Positions 1 through 7,543 of a stretch of 64,000 bases of DNA are shown one piece after another (position 1 is the first letter of the stretch; every line of letters starts with the position of its first letter). The stretch is from M3007 sp044230315 (lineage in GTDB: Bacteria > Bacteroidota > Bacteroidia > Chitinophagales > Saprospiraceae). The notes below the pieces were generated by a model. The model was not told the origin of the DNA, searched no databases, and worked only from the letters and a program-made list of their open reading frames with translations. Both the position numbers and the translations under genes were made by a program. The stretch is from the NCBI GenBank assembly GCA_044230315.1, contig JBGARJ010000004.1:184179-248178 (forward strand). Reading direction: 5' to 3'.

Positions 1-1197
1 AAAGGCCCGGGCCATGAATTTCTGGGATGGCTCGATTTACCGGTTAAGTATGATCGCAGCGAATTCAAACGGATAAAGGCGGCGGCCAAACGCATCCAAC
101 GGCAAAGTGAAGTATTGGTGGTGATCGGCATCGGTGGTTCCTACCTGGGGGCCAAAGCTGCGCTCGAATTTTGCGGGCACACTTTTTACAACAACCTGCC
201 CAGGAAACTGCGGCGCACACCGGAAATTTATTTTGCCGGCACCAATATCAGCGGCACCTACCTCACCCATTTACTACAGGTGATCGGTGACAGGAGTTTC
301 TCGGTAAACGTGATCTCTAAATCCGGCACTACCACCGAACCGGCTATTGCGTTTCGCATTTTCAAGCAAAAACTGGAAGAAAAATACGGCAAAGATGGCG
401 CCAAAGCGCGTATTTATGCTACTACTGATCGCGAACGGGGAGCCTTGAAAACGCTTGCCGGCCAGGAAGGATATGAAACCTTTGTGGTACCGGACGACGT
501 CGGCGGCCGATTCTCCGTGCTGACTGCCGTGGGTTTGCTGCCCATTGCCGTCGCCGGCATCGATGTGGACCAGATGATGCGCGGCGCCGCTGACGCCCGT
601 GCACGCTACCGCAATACAACGGCAGCCGATAACGATGTGCTGCGCTATGTAGCCGCGCGCAACATCCTGCACCGGAAAGGTAAAGCCATCGAAATGCTGG
701 TCAATTATGAGCCGCGCCTGCATTACATCGCCGAATGGTGGAAACAATTGTACGGCGAAAGCGAAGGCAAAGACGGAAAAGGCATCTTTCCCGCCAGCGC
801 CGATTTTACAACCGACCTGCACTCGCTGGGTCAGTATATCCAGGACGGACGGCGGCATTTGTTCGAAACCGTACTGGAAATTGCCCATCCGGAGGCGGAT
901 ATGACCATGGGGCTCGAACCGGCCGACCTGGATGGATTGAATTACCTGAACGGCAAAACGCTCGACTATATCAATAAAAAAGCCGCAGAAGGCACCTTGC
1001 TTGCCCATACCGACGGGGGGGTGCCCAACCTGAAAATCATCGTTCCGGGAGCAAGCCCCTATTCGCTCGGTCAGCTGTTCTACTTTTTCGAAAAAGCCTG
1101 TGCCGTCAGCGGTTATCTGTCAGGGGTAAACCCCTTTGACCAACCCGGCGTGGAAGCCTACAAAAAGAATATGTTCCGGCTGCTGGGTAAAAAATAA
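1..1197 (+). CDS. pgi: Glucose-6-phosphate isomerase, 5' end cut off by the window
   Basis: Interconverts glucose-6-phosphate and fructose-6-phosphate in the cytoplasm (glycolysis and gluconeogenesis). The reading frame is open from base 1, so the start lies upstream of the window and about 398 codons are visible. Seen: the sugar-phosphate isomerase (SIS) glycines in VVIGIGGSYLGAKA near base 118, the phosphate-binding stretch VISKSGTTTEPA near base 310, and GGRFSVLTAVG near base 500. The C-terminal part carries the conserved segment around GVPNLKI and NPFDQPGVEAYK. The length fits the short bacterial PGI form of about 450 residues. The next gene converges and its stop lies 10 bp away, with no terminator hairpin between them. 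Confidence 0.95.
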   Translation, partial: KGPGHEFLGWLDLPVKYDRSEFKRIKAAAKRIQRQSEVLVVIGIGGSYLGAKAALEFCGHTFYNNLPRKLRRTPEIYFAGTNISGTYLTHLLQVIGDRSFSVNVISKSGTTTEPAIAFRIFKQKLEEKYGKDGAKARIYATTDRERGALKTLAGQEGYETFVVPDDVGGRFSVLTAVGLLPIAVAGIDVDQMMRGAADARARYRNTTAADNDVLRYVAARNILHRKGKAIEMLVNYEPRLHYIAEWWKQLYGESEGKDGKGIFPASADFTTDLHSLGQYIQDGRRHLFETVLEIAHPEADMTMGLEPADLDGLNYLNGKTLDYINKKAAEGTLLAHTDGGVPNLKIIVPGASPYSLGQLFYFFEKACAVSGYLSGVNPFDQPGVEAYKKNMFRLLGKK

Positions 1198-1207
1198 GCC
1201 GTCTGGC

Positions 1208-2623
1208 TCATTTCCAACGCACATATGCGCTGGTATCCTGCAGGTGGAAATAGCGCTGTGGCAGTTCATCGAAGCGGTAGTTTTTAAACTCGCCTAAAAA
1301 CAGCCGGGGGCGCGCCAGCAAGGAATCAAATCGTTCGGGTGCTTCGTCTACCAGCAGGCAACGCGCGCTGTCGGGGTGTTCCAGCGCCGACAACAGCAAA
1401 AATTCGTAAGCGGTCCCCCAGGACAACACCAATTTATCCATTGGCGCCTGTTGTTCGGCGAGCAATAATTTGCGTTGCGGTAATACGGCCGTTTCTTTTA
1501 AAAAGGATTGTTCCCAATGAAGCCGGTCCGACCAGGGGCGGTGCGCCTGGTAGATCCGGCTGAGGCTCACCATTACCAGCAGCCCTGCCAAGCCAACGCT
1601 CCACCGCCCACCCTTTATGGCAGGCAGCACATCGAATACCAGCGGCACCGCAGCCATCAGGGCCAACGGCAAGTATAAATTCTCCAGGTAAAACTGGTTA
1701 TCGCCCTGGTGAAAAGGCACATTGACCAGCAACACGAATGCCACAGGAAAACCGGCACACCAAACGGCTTTCAGCCAGCTTTTATGCTGCAGATAAAAAC
1801 CAAGGCAAAGGAGCAGGAGGATCGGTATCAGGTAATAATCGCTTATACACCAGCGCAAAAAATCGCGGTTGCTCGGAATATCGAACCAGTGCGGCCACAA
1901 GGTGCGAAAGGCGGTGGCCCGCTCGAGCGACATGGCATCATACCAATCGAGCCGCAGTACCTTGTATTTCACCAATGCAACCACCAAGAAAATACCTGTT
2001 GCCAGAGCGAACAACCGCTTTTTACCCGTGCCTGATTGATCGTCCAGCGAAAAAAACACCCCGCAAAACACCATGGCATACAGCACCATAGGGTGAAAAT
2101 AGAAAGCGGTCACCGAACCCGCGATCAGCAAAAAATAATCCCACCACCGGAATGCTGCAAGCCGGCCTTTTGCCTGCAACCAGGCCAGGAGGAGCGTTAG
2201 AAACGCCAACCCTTGCGGCATTTCCGACAACCAGTAAAAAGTATGGGTCGTTATCAGGGTGCCCGACAAGATCAGCACGAGCCCCCACTGCCATTGGCGC
2301 AAAACGGGTACAATAAGCAGGAAGAGCAGAAAATAATACAGCACATGTCCCAGGGAATACGTCAGCAGCACGCCGCGCAACGGAAGCCCGAGCGCTTGGG
2401 CCAGCCAGCCAAAAACCTGGGTGCCGGCCGCGCCAAAGCGACCGCTTTGAATCTGCAAGGCTCCGTTGCGCAGGATTTGAAAGGTTTGGAAGGCCATGTC
2501 GAGAAAGGCCATCCGTTCCAAATAAAAAACGGCTGCCAACACTGCCATGGCCGTGTAGGTAGCCGTTCCAAGCCAGCAGGTAGGATGAAGATTAGCGTTT
2601 GGCTGAACTTGCTTTGCAGGCAT
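1208..2623 (-). CDS. Multispanning membrane protein of unknown function
   Basis: A 471-residue integral membrane protein. Seen: about ten hydrophobic segments separated by short loops, a soluble C-terminal tail of about 120 residues, and no N-terminal signal peptide. Tryptophan and aromatic residues are common in the loops. The general shape, with many helices and a polar first loop, recalls GT-C type lipid-linked glycosyltransferases or uncharacterised mannosyltransferase-like proteins, but I see no clear D-x-D/E motif in the first loop and make no functional claim. It lies 50 bp downstream of the thiolase gene on the same strand and may be cotranscribed. The ATG at 2621-2623 gives a charged N-terminus before the first membrane helix. 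Confidence 0.7.
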   Translation of the reverse strand: MPAKQVQPNANLHPTCWLGTATYTAMAVLAAVFYLERMAFLDMAFQTFQILRNGALQIQSGRFGAAGTQVFGWLAQALGLPLRGVLLTYSLGHVLYYFLLFLLIVPVLRQWQWGLVLILSGTLITTHTFYWLSEMPQGLAFLTLLLAWLQAKGRLAAFRWWDYFLLIAGSVTAFYFHPMVLYAMVFCGVFFSLDDQSGTGKKRLFALATGIFLVVALVKYKVLRLDWYDAMSLERATAFRTLWPHWFDIPSNRDFLRWCISDYYLIPILLLLCLGFYLQHKSWLKAVWCAGFPVAFVLLVNVPFHQGDNQFYLENLYLPLALMAAVPLVFDVLPAIKGGRWSVGLAGLLVMVSLSRIYQAHRPWSDRLHWEQSFLKETAVLPQRKLLLAEQQAPMDKLVLSWGTAYEFLLLSALEHPDSARCLLVDEAPERFDSLLARPRLFLGEFKNYRFDELPQRYFHLQDTSAYVRWK

Positions 2624-2673
2624 GGTTGATTTTCGTTTTCAGGTAGCGCGTCCCTGTGCGTCGACGCGCCGGC

Positions 2674-3852
2674 TTAGATCCGTTCGATCACGATAGCAGT
2701 AGCGCCGCCGCCGCCGTTACAGATGGCTGCCAGTCCGAGGGAGCCTTTCTTTTGGTGCAGCACATTGTTCAAGGTGGTAACGATGCGGGCCCCCGATGCA
2801 CCCAGCGGGTGCCCGAGCGACACGGCTCCGCCAAACACGTTGGTCTGATCGTGCGCAATACCCATGGCCTGTTCAAAGGCCAGCGCTACCACGGCGAAGG
2901 CTTCATTTACTTCGTAATAATCGATGTCGGAAGCTTGTAAACCGGCCATCTTCAGCGCCTTGGGGGCGGCGATAGTTGGTGTGGTGGTAAACCATTCGGG
3001 CTCCTGTTCGGCGTCGGCAAAGCCGCGTATTTTAGCCACCGGCCGAAGACCGTATTTTTTCACGGCGTCTTCGCTCGCCAGGATGAGGGCCGCCGCGCCG
3101 TCGTTGATGGTACTGGCATTGGCGGCGGTAACGGTGCCGTCGGGGGTAAAGGCCGCGCGCAAGCCAGGTATCTTGTCGAATTGCACTTTTTTGAATTCTT
3201 CGTCCTCCAGCACCTGCACGGGGTCGCCCTTGCGCTGCGGAATTTCCACTGGTATAATTTCTGCTGCCAAGGAACCGGATGCGGTAGCCGCCGCGGCACG
3301 CTGATAGGAGTCGATCGCAAAACGATCCTGGGTTTCCCGGCTGATGTTGTACTTCGCAGCCGTAGCGTCGGCGCATACGCCCATCGCCTTTTGATTGTAC
3401 ACGTCGGTGAGACCGTCCTTTGCCAAGCCATCCACCAGTTCGCCGTTGCCGTATTTATAGCCCCAGCGGGCATTCGGAATATAATACGGGATTTGAGACA
3501 TATTTTCCATGCCGCCGGCCACTACGATATCGTTGAGGCCCAGCATGATGCTTTGTGCGCCGAAGGTGATCGCTTTCATACCAGAAGCGCACACTTTGTT
3601 TACGGTGGTGCAAGGCACATGAGCGGGCATGCCGGCAAACAAAGCCGCTTGCCGCGCAGGCGCTTGTCCCAAATTGGCGCTTACCACATTGCCCATCAAT
3701 ACTTCCGTGACCCATTCAGGTTGAATGCCGGCTTTTTGAAGCGCGCCCTGAATTGCGGCAGCGCCCAGTTTTGTGGCGCCGATTCCGGCCAGTACACCGC
3801 CGAAGCTCCCGATCGGCGTGCGCACGGCGGATACGATATACACTTCTTTCAT
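2674..3852 (-). CDS. Acetyl-CoA C-acetyltransferase (thiolase)
   Basis: Condenses two acetyl-CoA to acetoacetyl-CoA, or runs the reverse reaction in fatty-acid breakdown, in the cytoplasm. The 392-residue length is typical of biosynthetic-type thiolases. Seen: nucleophile Cys88 in VNKVCASG, the NEAFA motif, His348 in GHPLGASGAR and Cys378 in CNGGGG, which is the complete catalytic triad. Homologues carry names such as atoB, phaA or thlA; the sequence does not decide between them. Upstream on the minus strand, bases 3886-3893 read TACCTTCG, one mismatch from the Bacteroidota -7 box. No other beta-oxidation gene lies next to it. Confidence 0.93.
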   Translation of the reverse strand: MKEVYIVSAVRTPIGSFGGVLAGIGATKLGAAAIQGALQKAGIQPEWVTEVLMGNVVSANLGQAPARQAALFAGMPAHVPCTTVNKVCASGMKAITFGAQSIMLGLNDIVVAGGMENMSQIPYYIPNARWGYKYGNGELVDGLAKDGLTDVYNQKAMGVCADATAAKYNISRETQDRFAIDSYQRAAAATASGSLAAEIIPVEIPQRKGDPVQVLEDEEFKKVQFDKIPGLRAAFTPDGTVTAANASTINDGAAALILASEDAVKKYGLRPVAKIRGFADAEQEPEWFTTTPTIAAPKALKMAGLQASDIDYYEVNEAFAVVALAFEQAMGIAHDQTNVFGGAVSLGHPLGASGARIVTTLNNVLHQKKGSLGLAAICNGGGGATAIVIERI

Positions 3853-4029
3853 GAATTTTATTTGGAATGGTTGAAAAATGCGCCGCGAAGGTACGGGAAT
3901 TTACGGTTCTGAATTCAGAAGCATATTCGGCGAAGCCCTGTTCTGATTAGATAAATTGTTGCCCGGAAGATGGGTGTAATTTATTTAATTCCGATTAGCA
4001 AATAGTTATAAAAAAGAAAAGTTACCATA

Positions 4030-4060
4030 TTGCTATATTGCAAAACAATCCATAACTTTA
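4030..4060 (+). promoter_or_regulatory. Candidate sigma-A type promoter (TTG-N20-TAACTTTA)
   Basis: TTG at 4030-4032 and TAACTTTA at 4053-4060 are separated by 20 bases. This fits the Bacteroidota -33/-7 pattern with one mismatch in the -7 box. It would give a leader of about 40 nt before the rhodanese-like gene. Confidence 0.4.
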
Positions 4061-4104
4061 TACCCGAAAGCAAGAAATTATCGAACGAAATTAAACAACA
4101 TAAC

Positions 4105-4431
4105 ATGATGAATCTTAAACGCTTTTCACCCCGTGAGGCATACGCTGCTTACGTAAGGGGCCATGTTCTGGTTGATGTTCGGGAGCCGGAGGCTGTGGCG
4201 GAAAAAACGGTGGATATCAACCACCTGATCACCCTGCCGATGAGCGAATTCAACCGCCGTTATGCCGAATTACCCGTCAACCGCCCTATTGTCATTGTTT
4301 CGCGTGTCGGAAACACCAGCAATGATGCCGCCCGTTTCCTGCTGGAAAATGGCTATGCTGATGTCGCGATCGTAGATGGCGGCCTGACCGCCTGGGAAAA
4401 CGAAGGCCTTCCGGTACGTCATTCCGCCTGA
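4105..4431 (+). CDS. Rhodanese-like domain protein lacking the catalytic cysteine
   Basis: A single-domain rhodanese-like protein of 108 residues. Seen: the N-terminal SPREAYAAYV helix, LVDVREPEAVAE, and the active-site loop region IVIVSRVGNTSNDAA followed by DVAIVDGGLTAWE, all in the normal rhodanese order. The loop position that normally holds the persulfide-forming Cys (C-R-x-G-x-x-S) is Ser, so sulfur transfer is not expected. The ATG at 4105 (or the next codon) was chosen because the domain starts immediately after it; an upstream in-frame ATG at 4030 overlaps the candidate promoter. A strong terminator follows, so the gene is probably monocistronic. Non-catalytic rhodanese folds usually act in binding or regulation, but the partner is unknown. 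Confidence 0.85.
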   Translation: MMNLKRFSPREAYAAYVRGHVLVDVREPEAVAEKTVDINHLITLPMSEFNRRYAELPVNRPIVIVSRVGNTSNDAARFLLENGYADVAIVDGGLTAWENEGLPVRHSA

Positions 4432-4489
4432 AGCCTTGCCCGCCGACCCGGCAAATTCTCCCTACATCCCGCCTCGCCGAAAAAAACGA

Positions 4490-4519
4490 GCCGTTCAGCT
4501 GCTGCTGAGCGGCTTTTTT
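4490..4519 (+). terminator. Rho-independent terminator after the rhodanese gene
   Basis: The arms GCCGTTCAGC (4490-4499) and GCTGAGCGGC (4504-4513) pair over 10 bp with one G-T wobble, around a 4-base loop, and are followed by six T. Confidence 0.9.
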
Positions 4520-4537
4520 CGTACACGGCACCTATCC

Positions 4538-4564
4538 TTGCTTACATCAGAGTTCCTACATTTG
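4538..4564 (+). promoter_or_regulatory. Bacteroidota -33/-7 promoter (TTG-N16-TACATTTG)
   Basis: TTG at 4538-4540 and a perfect TAnnTTTG box at 4557-4564 lie 16 bases apart, directly after the rhodanese terminator. The predicted leader before the histidine kinase ATG (4630) is about 60 nt. Confidence 0.55.
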
Positions 4565-4629
4565 AGCCTACAAAGAACATGTCAGAACCCAGCAATGAAA
4601 ACCCAAACGTGTTCTAAACAAGCAACATT

Positions 4630-6219
4630 ATGCCATTAAAGCTAGGATTGAACACTTCTCCGGTATTGTTGATCTGGTTGTTCATGGCCGGCATATTTTT
4701 TTTAGATGCCTGGGTGATCAAGGAAAGTAACATCTCCTTCACCTACCTGCTGGTTATTATTTTAGGCTTGTTCTTCAAAGAACGAAACGATGTACTGTTG
4801 GTAGGAATCGTATCAACGGTGTTGACCATTATCGCGGTGATCATTCGCTACAAAAGCGGTAATGACGCGCCGCTGGATCAAATGCTGTTTGCACGGGTTG
4901 TCAGTGTGGCAGGTATTTGGACCGGCGCTTTTCTGGTGATCACGATCCTCACCTTGCGCCAGGATGAAGCCGTGCAGGATGAGCAATTCCACGCCCTGTT
5001 CCGCTTTGCAACCAGCAGTATCCTCATTGTGAACAACCGAGGCGAAATTGTCCGGATCAACCCTGCTGCAGAAAAACTCTTTGGCTATGGCCTGGATGAA
5101 TTGCAAGGGAAAAAAGTGGAAACGCTCATTCCCCGGCGACTTTCCCGCCTGCACGAACGGCACCGCGAAGACTTCCGCTCCAACCCCCAACCGAGAGCCA
5201 TGGGGATCGGACTTGACCTGTACGCCGTGCGCAAAGACGGCCTGGAATTCCCCGTAGAAGTCAGCCTGAGCCCCTTCCGGACGGCACACGGCGATTTTGT
5301 CATGGCCTTCGTGGTAGACAACACCATCCGAAAAGAAAATGAACAACGAATCGTGCGGCAAAATCAAAAACTCGAACAACTGGCAGGCGCCCTGCAAAAC
5401 CTCAATGAAGGCCTGGAGGAAAAGGTCCGGAACCGCACCCGGGAACTGGAACAGGCCAAAAATAACCTGGCTACCGCCCTGGCTACCGAACGCGAACTGG
5501 GCGAGTTAAAAAGCCGTTTCGTTTCCATGGCTTCGCATGAATTCCGCACTCCCCTCAGTACCGTACTTTCTTCTGCCTCGCTGATCAATACCTATGCCGA
5601 ACGGCTGGATTTTGAGAACGTAAAAAAGCACAGCCTCCGGATTAAAACGGCTGTAAACAACCTCAGCACTATCCTCACGGAATTTCTTTCGTTGGGCAAA
5701 TTGGAAGAAGGGAAAACCGAGACCAACCTGATCGAGGCCAACCTGCCGGAGATCGTGGAGGAGGTGACCGCTGAAATCAAGCCCCTGTTCCGGCCGGGCC
5801 AATCCTTTGACTACCAGCACACCGGTCCCGAAGCCGTTATGCTCGACCGCGGCTTGTTCAAACACGTACTGATCAACCTGTTCTCCAACGCCATTAAATA
5901 TTCTCCGGAGAAAAGTGTGATCCGGGTAAATTCGATGGTAAATACAGAATCAATATACCTCGAAGTCATTGACCAGGGTATGGGTATCCCCGACTCGGAC
6001 CAACGCCACCTGTTCAGTCGCTTTTTCCGGGCCACCAATGCCGCGAATATCCAGGGCACCGGATTGGGGTTGTACATCGTCAAACGCTACGTTGAGCTCA
6101 TGAACGGGGAAATCGGCTTCACCAGCGAAGAAGGAAAAGGCAGTACCTTCTGGGTAAAACTCAGCGCTGTAAATGATGCGCCGGCAGCGGCTCTTAGCCC
6201 GGATACCGGTACGCTTTAA
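4630..6219 (+). CDS. Membrane PAS-domain sensor histidine kinase
   Basis: A 529-residue hybrid-type sensor without a receiver domain. Seen: four hydrophobic helices in residues 1-110 and a PAS fold at about 118-240, with typical PAS wording (IVRINPAAEKLFGYG). A coiled coil of about 50 residues contains a repeated LE/EL pattern. The HisKA phospho-acceptor is His303 in ASHEFRTPLS. The HATPase domain has the N box (NLFSNAIKYS), G1 (DQGMGIP) and G2 (GTGLGLYIV). It presumably autophosphorylates in response to a cytoplasmic or membrane signal. There is no response-regulator gene beside it, so the partner is unknown. Its 3' end overlaps the convergent hemE gene by 26 bp. Confidence 0.93.
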   Translation: MPLKLGLNTSPVLLIWLFMAGIFFLDAWVIKESNISFTYLLVIILGLFFKERNDVLLVGIVSTVLTIIAVIIRYKSGNDAPLDQMLFARVVSVAGIWTGAFLVITILTLRQDEAVQDEQFHALFRFATSSILIVNNRGEIVRINPAAEKLFGYGLDELQGKKVETLIPRRLSRLHERHREDFRSNPQPRAMGIGLDLYAVRKDGLEFPVEVSLSPFRTAHGDFVMAFVVDNTIRKENEQRIVRQNQKLEQLAGALQNLNEGLEEKVRNRTRELEQAKNNLATALATERELGELKSRFVSMASHEFRTPLSTVLSSASLINTYAERLDFENVKKHSLRIKTAVNNLSTILTEFLSLGKLEEGKTETNLIEANLPEIVEEVTAEIKPLFRPGQSFDYQHTGPEAVMLDRGLFKHVLINLFSNAIKYSPEKSVIRVNSMVNTESIYLEVIDQGMGIPDSDQRHLFSRFFRATNAANIQGTGLGLYIVKRYVELMNGEIGFTSEEGKGSTFWVKLSAVNDAPAAALSPDTGTL

Positions 6220-7231
6220 CGGTTTCCACCATTACTTTTACGCCTTCCAATGGGGTGTCCGGATATACGCCGTGTCCCAAATTGACAATATGCCGACGGC
6301 CGAATTGCCGGATCATCTCCAGCGTTTCAACGCGTATATGATCCTGATCCGCATACAAACAGCAGGGGTCGAGGTTTCCTTGTAAAATTTTGCTTGCCCC
6401 TACCCGCGCGCGGGCAAATGCGGGCGGGGTATTCCAGTCTAACCCTACCACCTGACAGGGCAGTTCACCCAAATCCTCGAGCGCAAACCACGCGCCCTTT
6501 GCAAAAACCGTTTTCGGTACCTCGGGTAAAGCGGCACAAATTTGGCGAATGTAGGGCACGGCAAAAGTGCGGTAATGTGCAGGCGGCAACTCTCCAGCCC
6601 AGGAATCGAACAATTGGAGCAGGTCGGCGCCGGCCGCCACCTGGCCTTTCCAATACGATATCGTTGTATCGGTAATTTTTTGGAGCAAGGCATGCGCCAG
6701 TTCCGGATCAGCATACAACAGCCTGCGCGCCCGCGAGAATGTTTTACTGCCGCCACCTTCCAGCATGTAAGCCAATATGGTCCAGGGCGCTCCGGCAAAA
6801 CCAATCAGCGGCACCCGGCCGGCCAGGGCCTGTTTGCTGTGCCGCAGTGCTGCGTACACATACTCCAGCCGTTCCGCCGCGGCGTCGCCCGCCAGTAAGG
6901 CCTCCACATCCGAACGGTTTCCCACGACACGCGGAAACCGTGGCCCTATTGCTTCTTTCATTTCATAATCCAGCCCCATTGCTTCCGGAACGACTAAAAT
7001 ATCGGAAAACACAATTGCCGCGTCTACCTGCAACTCGTCTACGGGTTGCACCGTGGCTTCGGCAGCCGCTTCGGGCGTTTTGACAAAGGTTTTGAAATCA
7101 GGGAACCGGGCGCGCAAGGCCCGGTATTGCGGGAGGATCCGGCCGGCTTGCCGCATCAGCCACACCGGCGGGCGCTCTACGGTTTCACCTTGTGCCGCTC
7201 GAAGGAATAGATCGTTTTGAAATAAAGCCAT
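6194..7231 (-). CDS. hemE: Uroporphyrinogen decarboxylase
   Basis: Decarboxylates the four acetate side chains of uroporphyrinogen III to give coproporphyrinogen III in haem synthesis. Seen: the signature PVWLMRQAGR near the N-terminus, which contains the substrate-binding arginines. Also present are IVFSDILVVPEAMG with the catalytic Asp, GFAGAPWTILAYM, and LGHGVYPDTP near the C-terminus. The ATG at 7229-7231 gives 345 residues, the family length, and a start MALFQNDLFLRA like that of known enzymes; the in-frame ATG 42 bp upstream would add an unconserved tail. No other haem gene is adjacent in the window. Confidence 0.96.
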   Translation of the reverse strand: MALFQNDLFLRAAQGETVERPPVWLMRQAGRILPQYRALRARFPDFKTFVKTPEAAAEATVQPVDELQVDAAIVFSDILVVPEAMGLDYEMKEAIGPRFPRVVGNRSDVEALLAGDAAAERLEYVYAALRHSKQALAGRVPLIGFAGAPWTILAYMLEGGGSKTFSRARRLLYADPELAHALLQKITDTTISYWKGQVAAGADLLQLFDSWAGELPPAHYRTFAVPYIRQICAALPEVPKTVFAKGAWFALEDLGELPCQVVGLDWNTPPAFARARVGASKILQGNLDPCCLYADQDHIRVETLEMIRQFGRRHIVNLGHGVYPDTPLEGVKVMVETVKAYRYPG

Positions 7232-7543
7232 ATTGAAAAGTTGGGCGTTTACCGGAGCTGGATACGGCAGCATCCCGTGTCCGCAGTAAAGGTATGCCGC
7301 TTAGACGCGGCAACAGCGCAAGCCGGGGCAGGCTGACGGAATTTTGACAACCGCCGGATGAAATTGCATTCAGCAATGGACAGCGACGCTACTGCCTGCC
7401 CGAAAATAGCCAATAATTTATTTCCCGATCCATCCAACCAGCCTGTTATTTAATTGATTGTTCATCCACTGTACAAAATATGATCCTAAAAAACGAACTA
7501 TTGTGTTATTTTCGCAAACACTACTCACTTAATGTTCTATTGT
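7232..7543. other. 312-bp divergent intergenic region, hemE / TonB receptor
   Basis: No open frame or RNA gene is recognisable. On the plus strand TATTTTCG at 7507-7514 is one mismatch from the -7 box, about 30 bp before the receptor start. On the minus strand TATTTTCG at 7401-7408 (plus-strand CGAAAATA) could serve hemE with a long leader of about 165 nt. No convincing -33 TTG accompanies either box. Confidence 0.35.

Noticed and set aside
274..1008. Long antisense frame across pgi (and many similar antisense frames opposite other genes)
   Set aside because: These mirror codon bias of the true genes and lack recognisable domains or promoters.
4579..4617. A 12-codon frame (beginning MSEPSNENPN) just after the histidine kinase promoter, possible leader peptide
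   Set aside because: No run of regulatory codons, no attenuator hairpin after it; chance is the simpler explanation.
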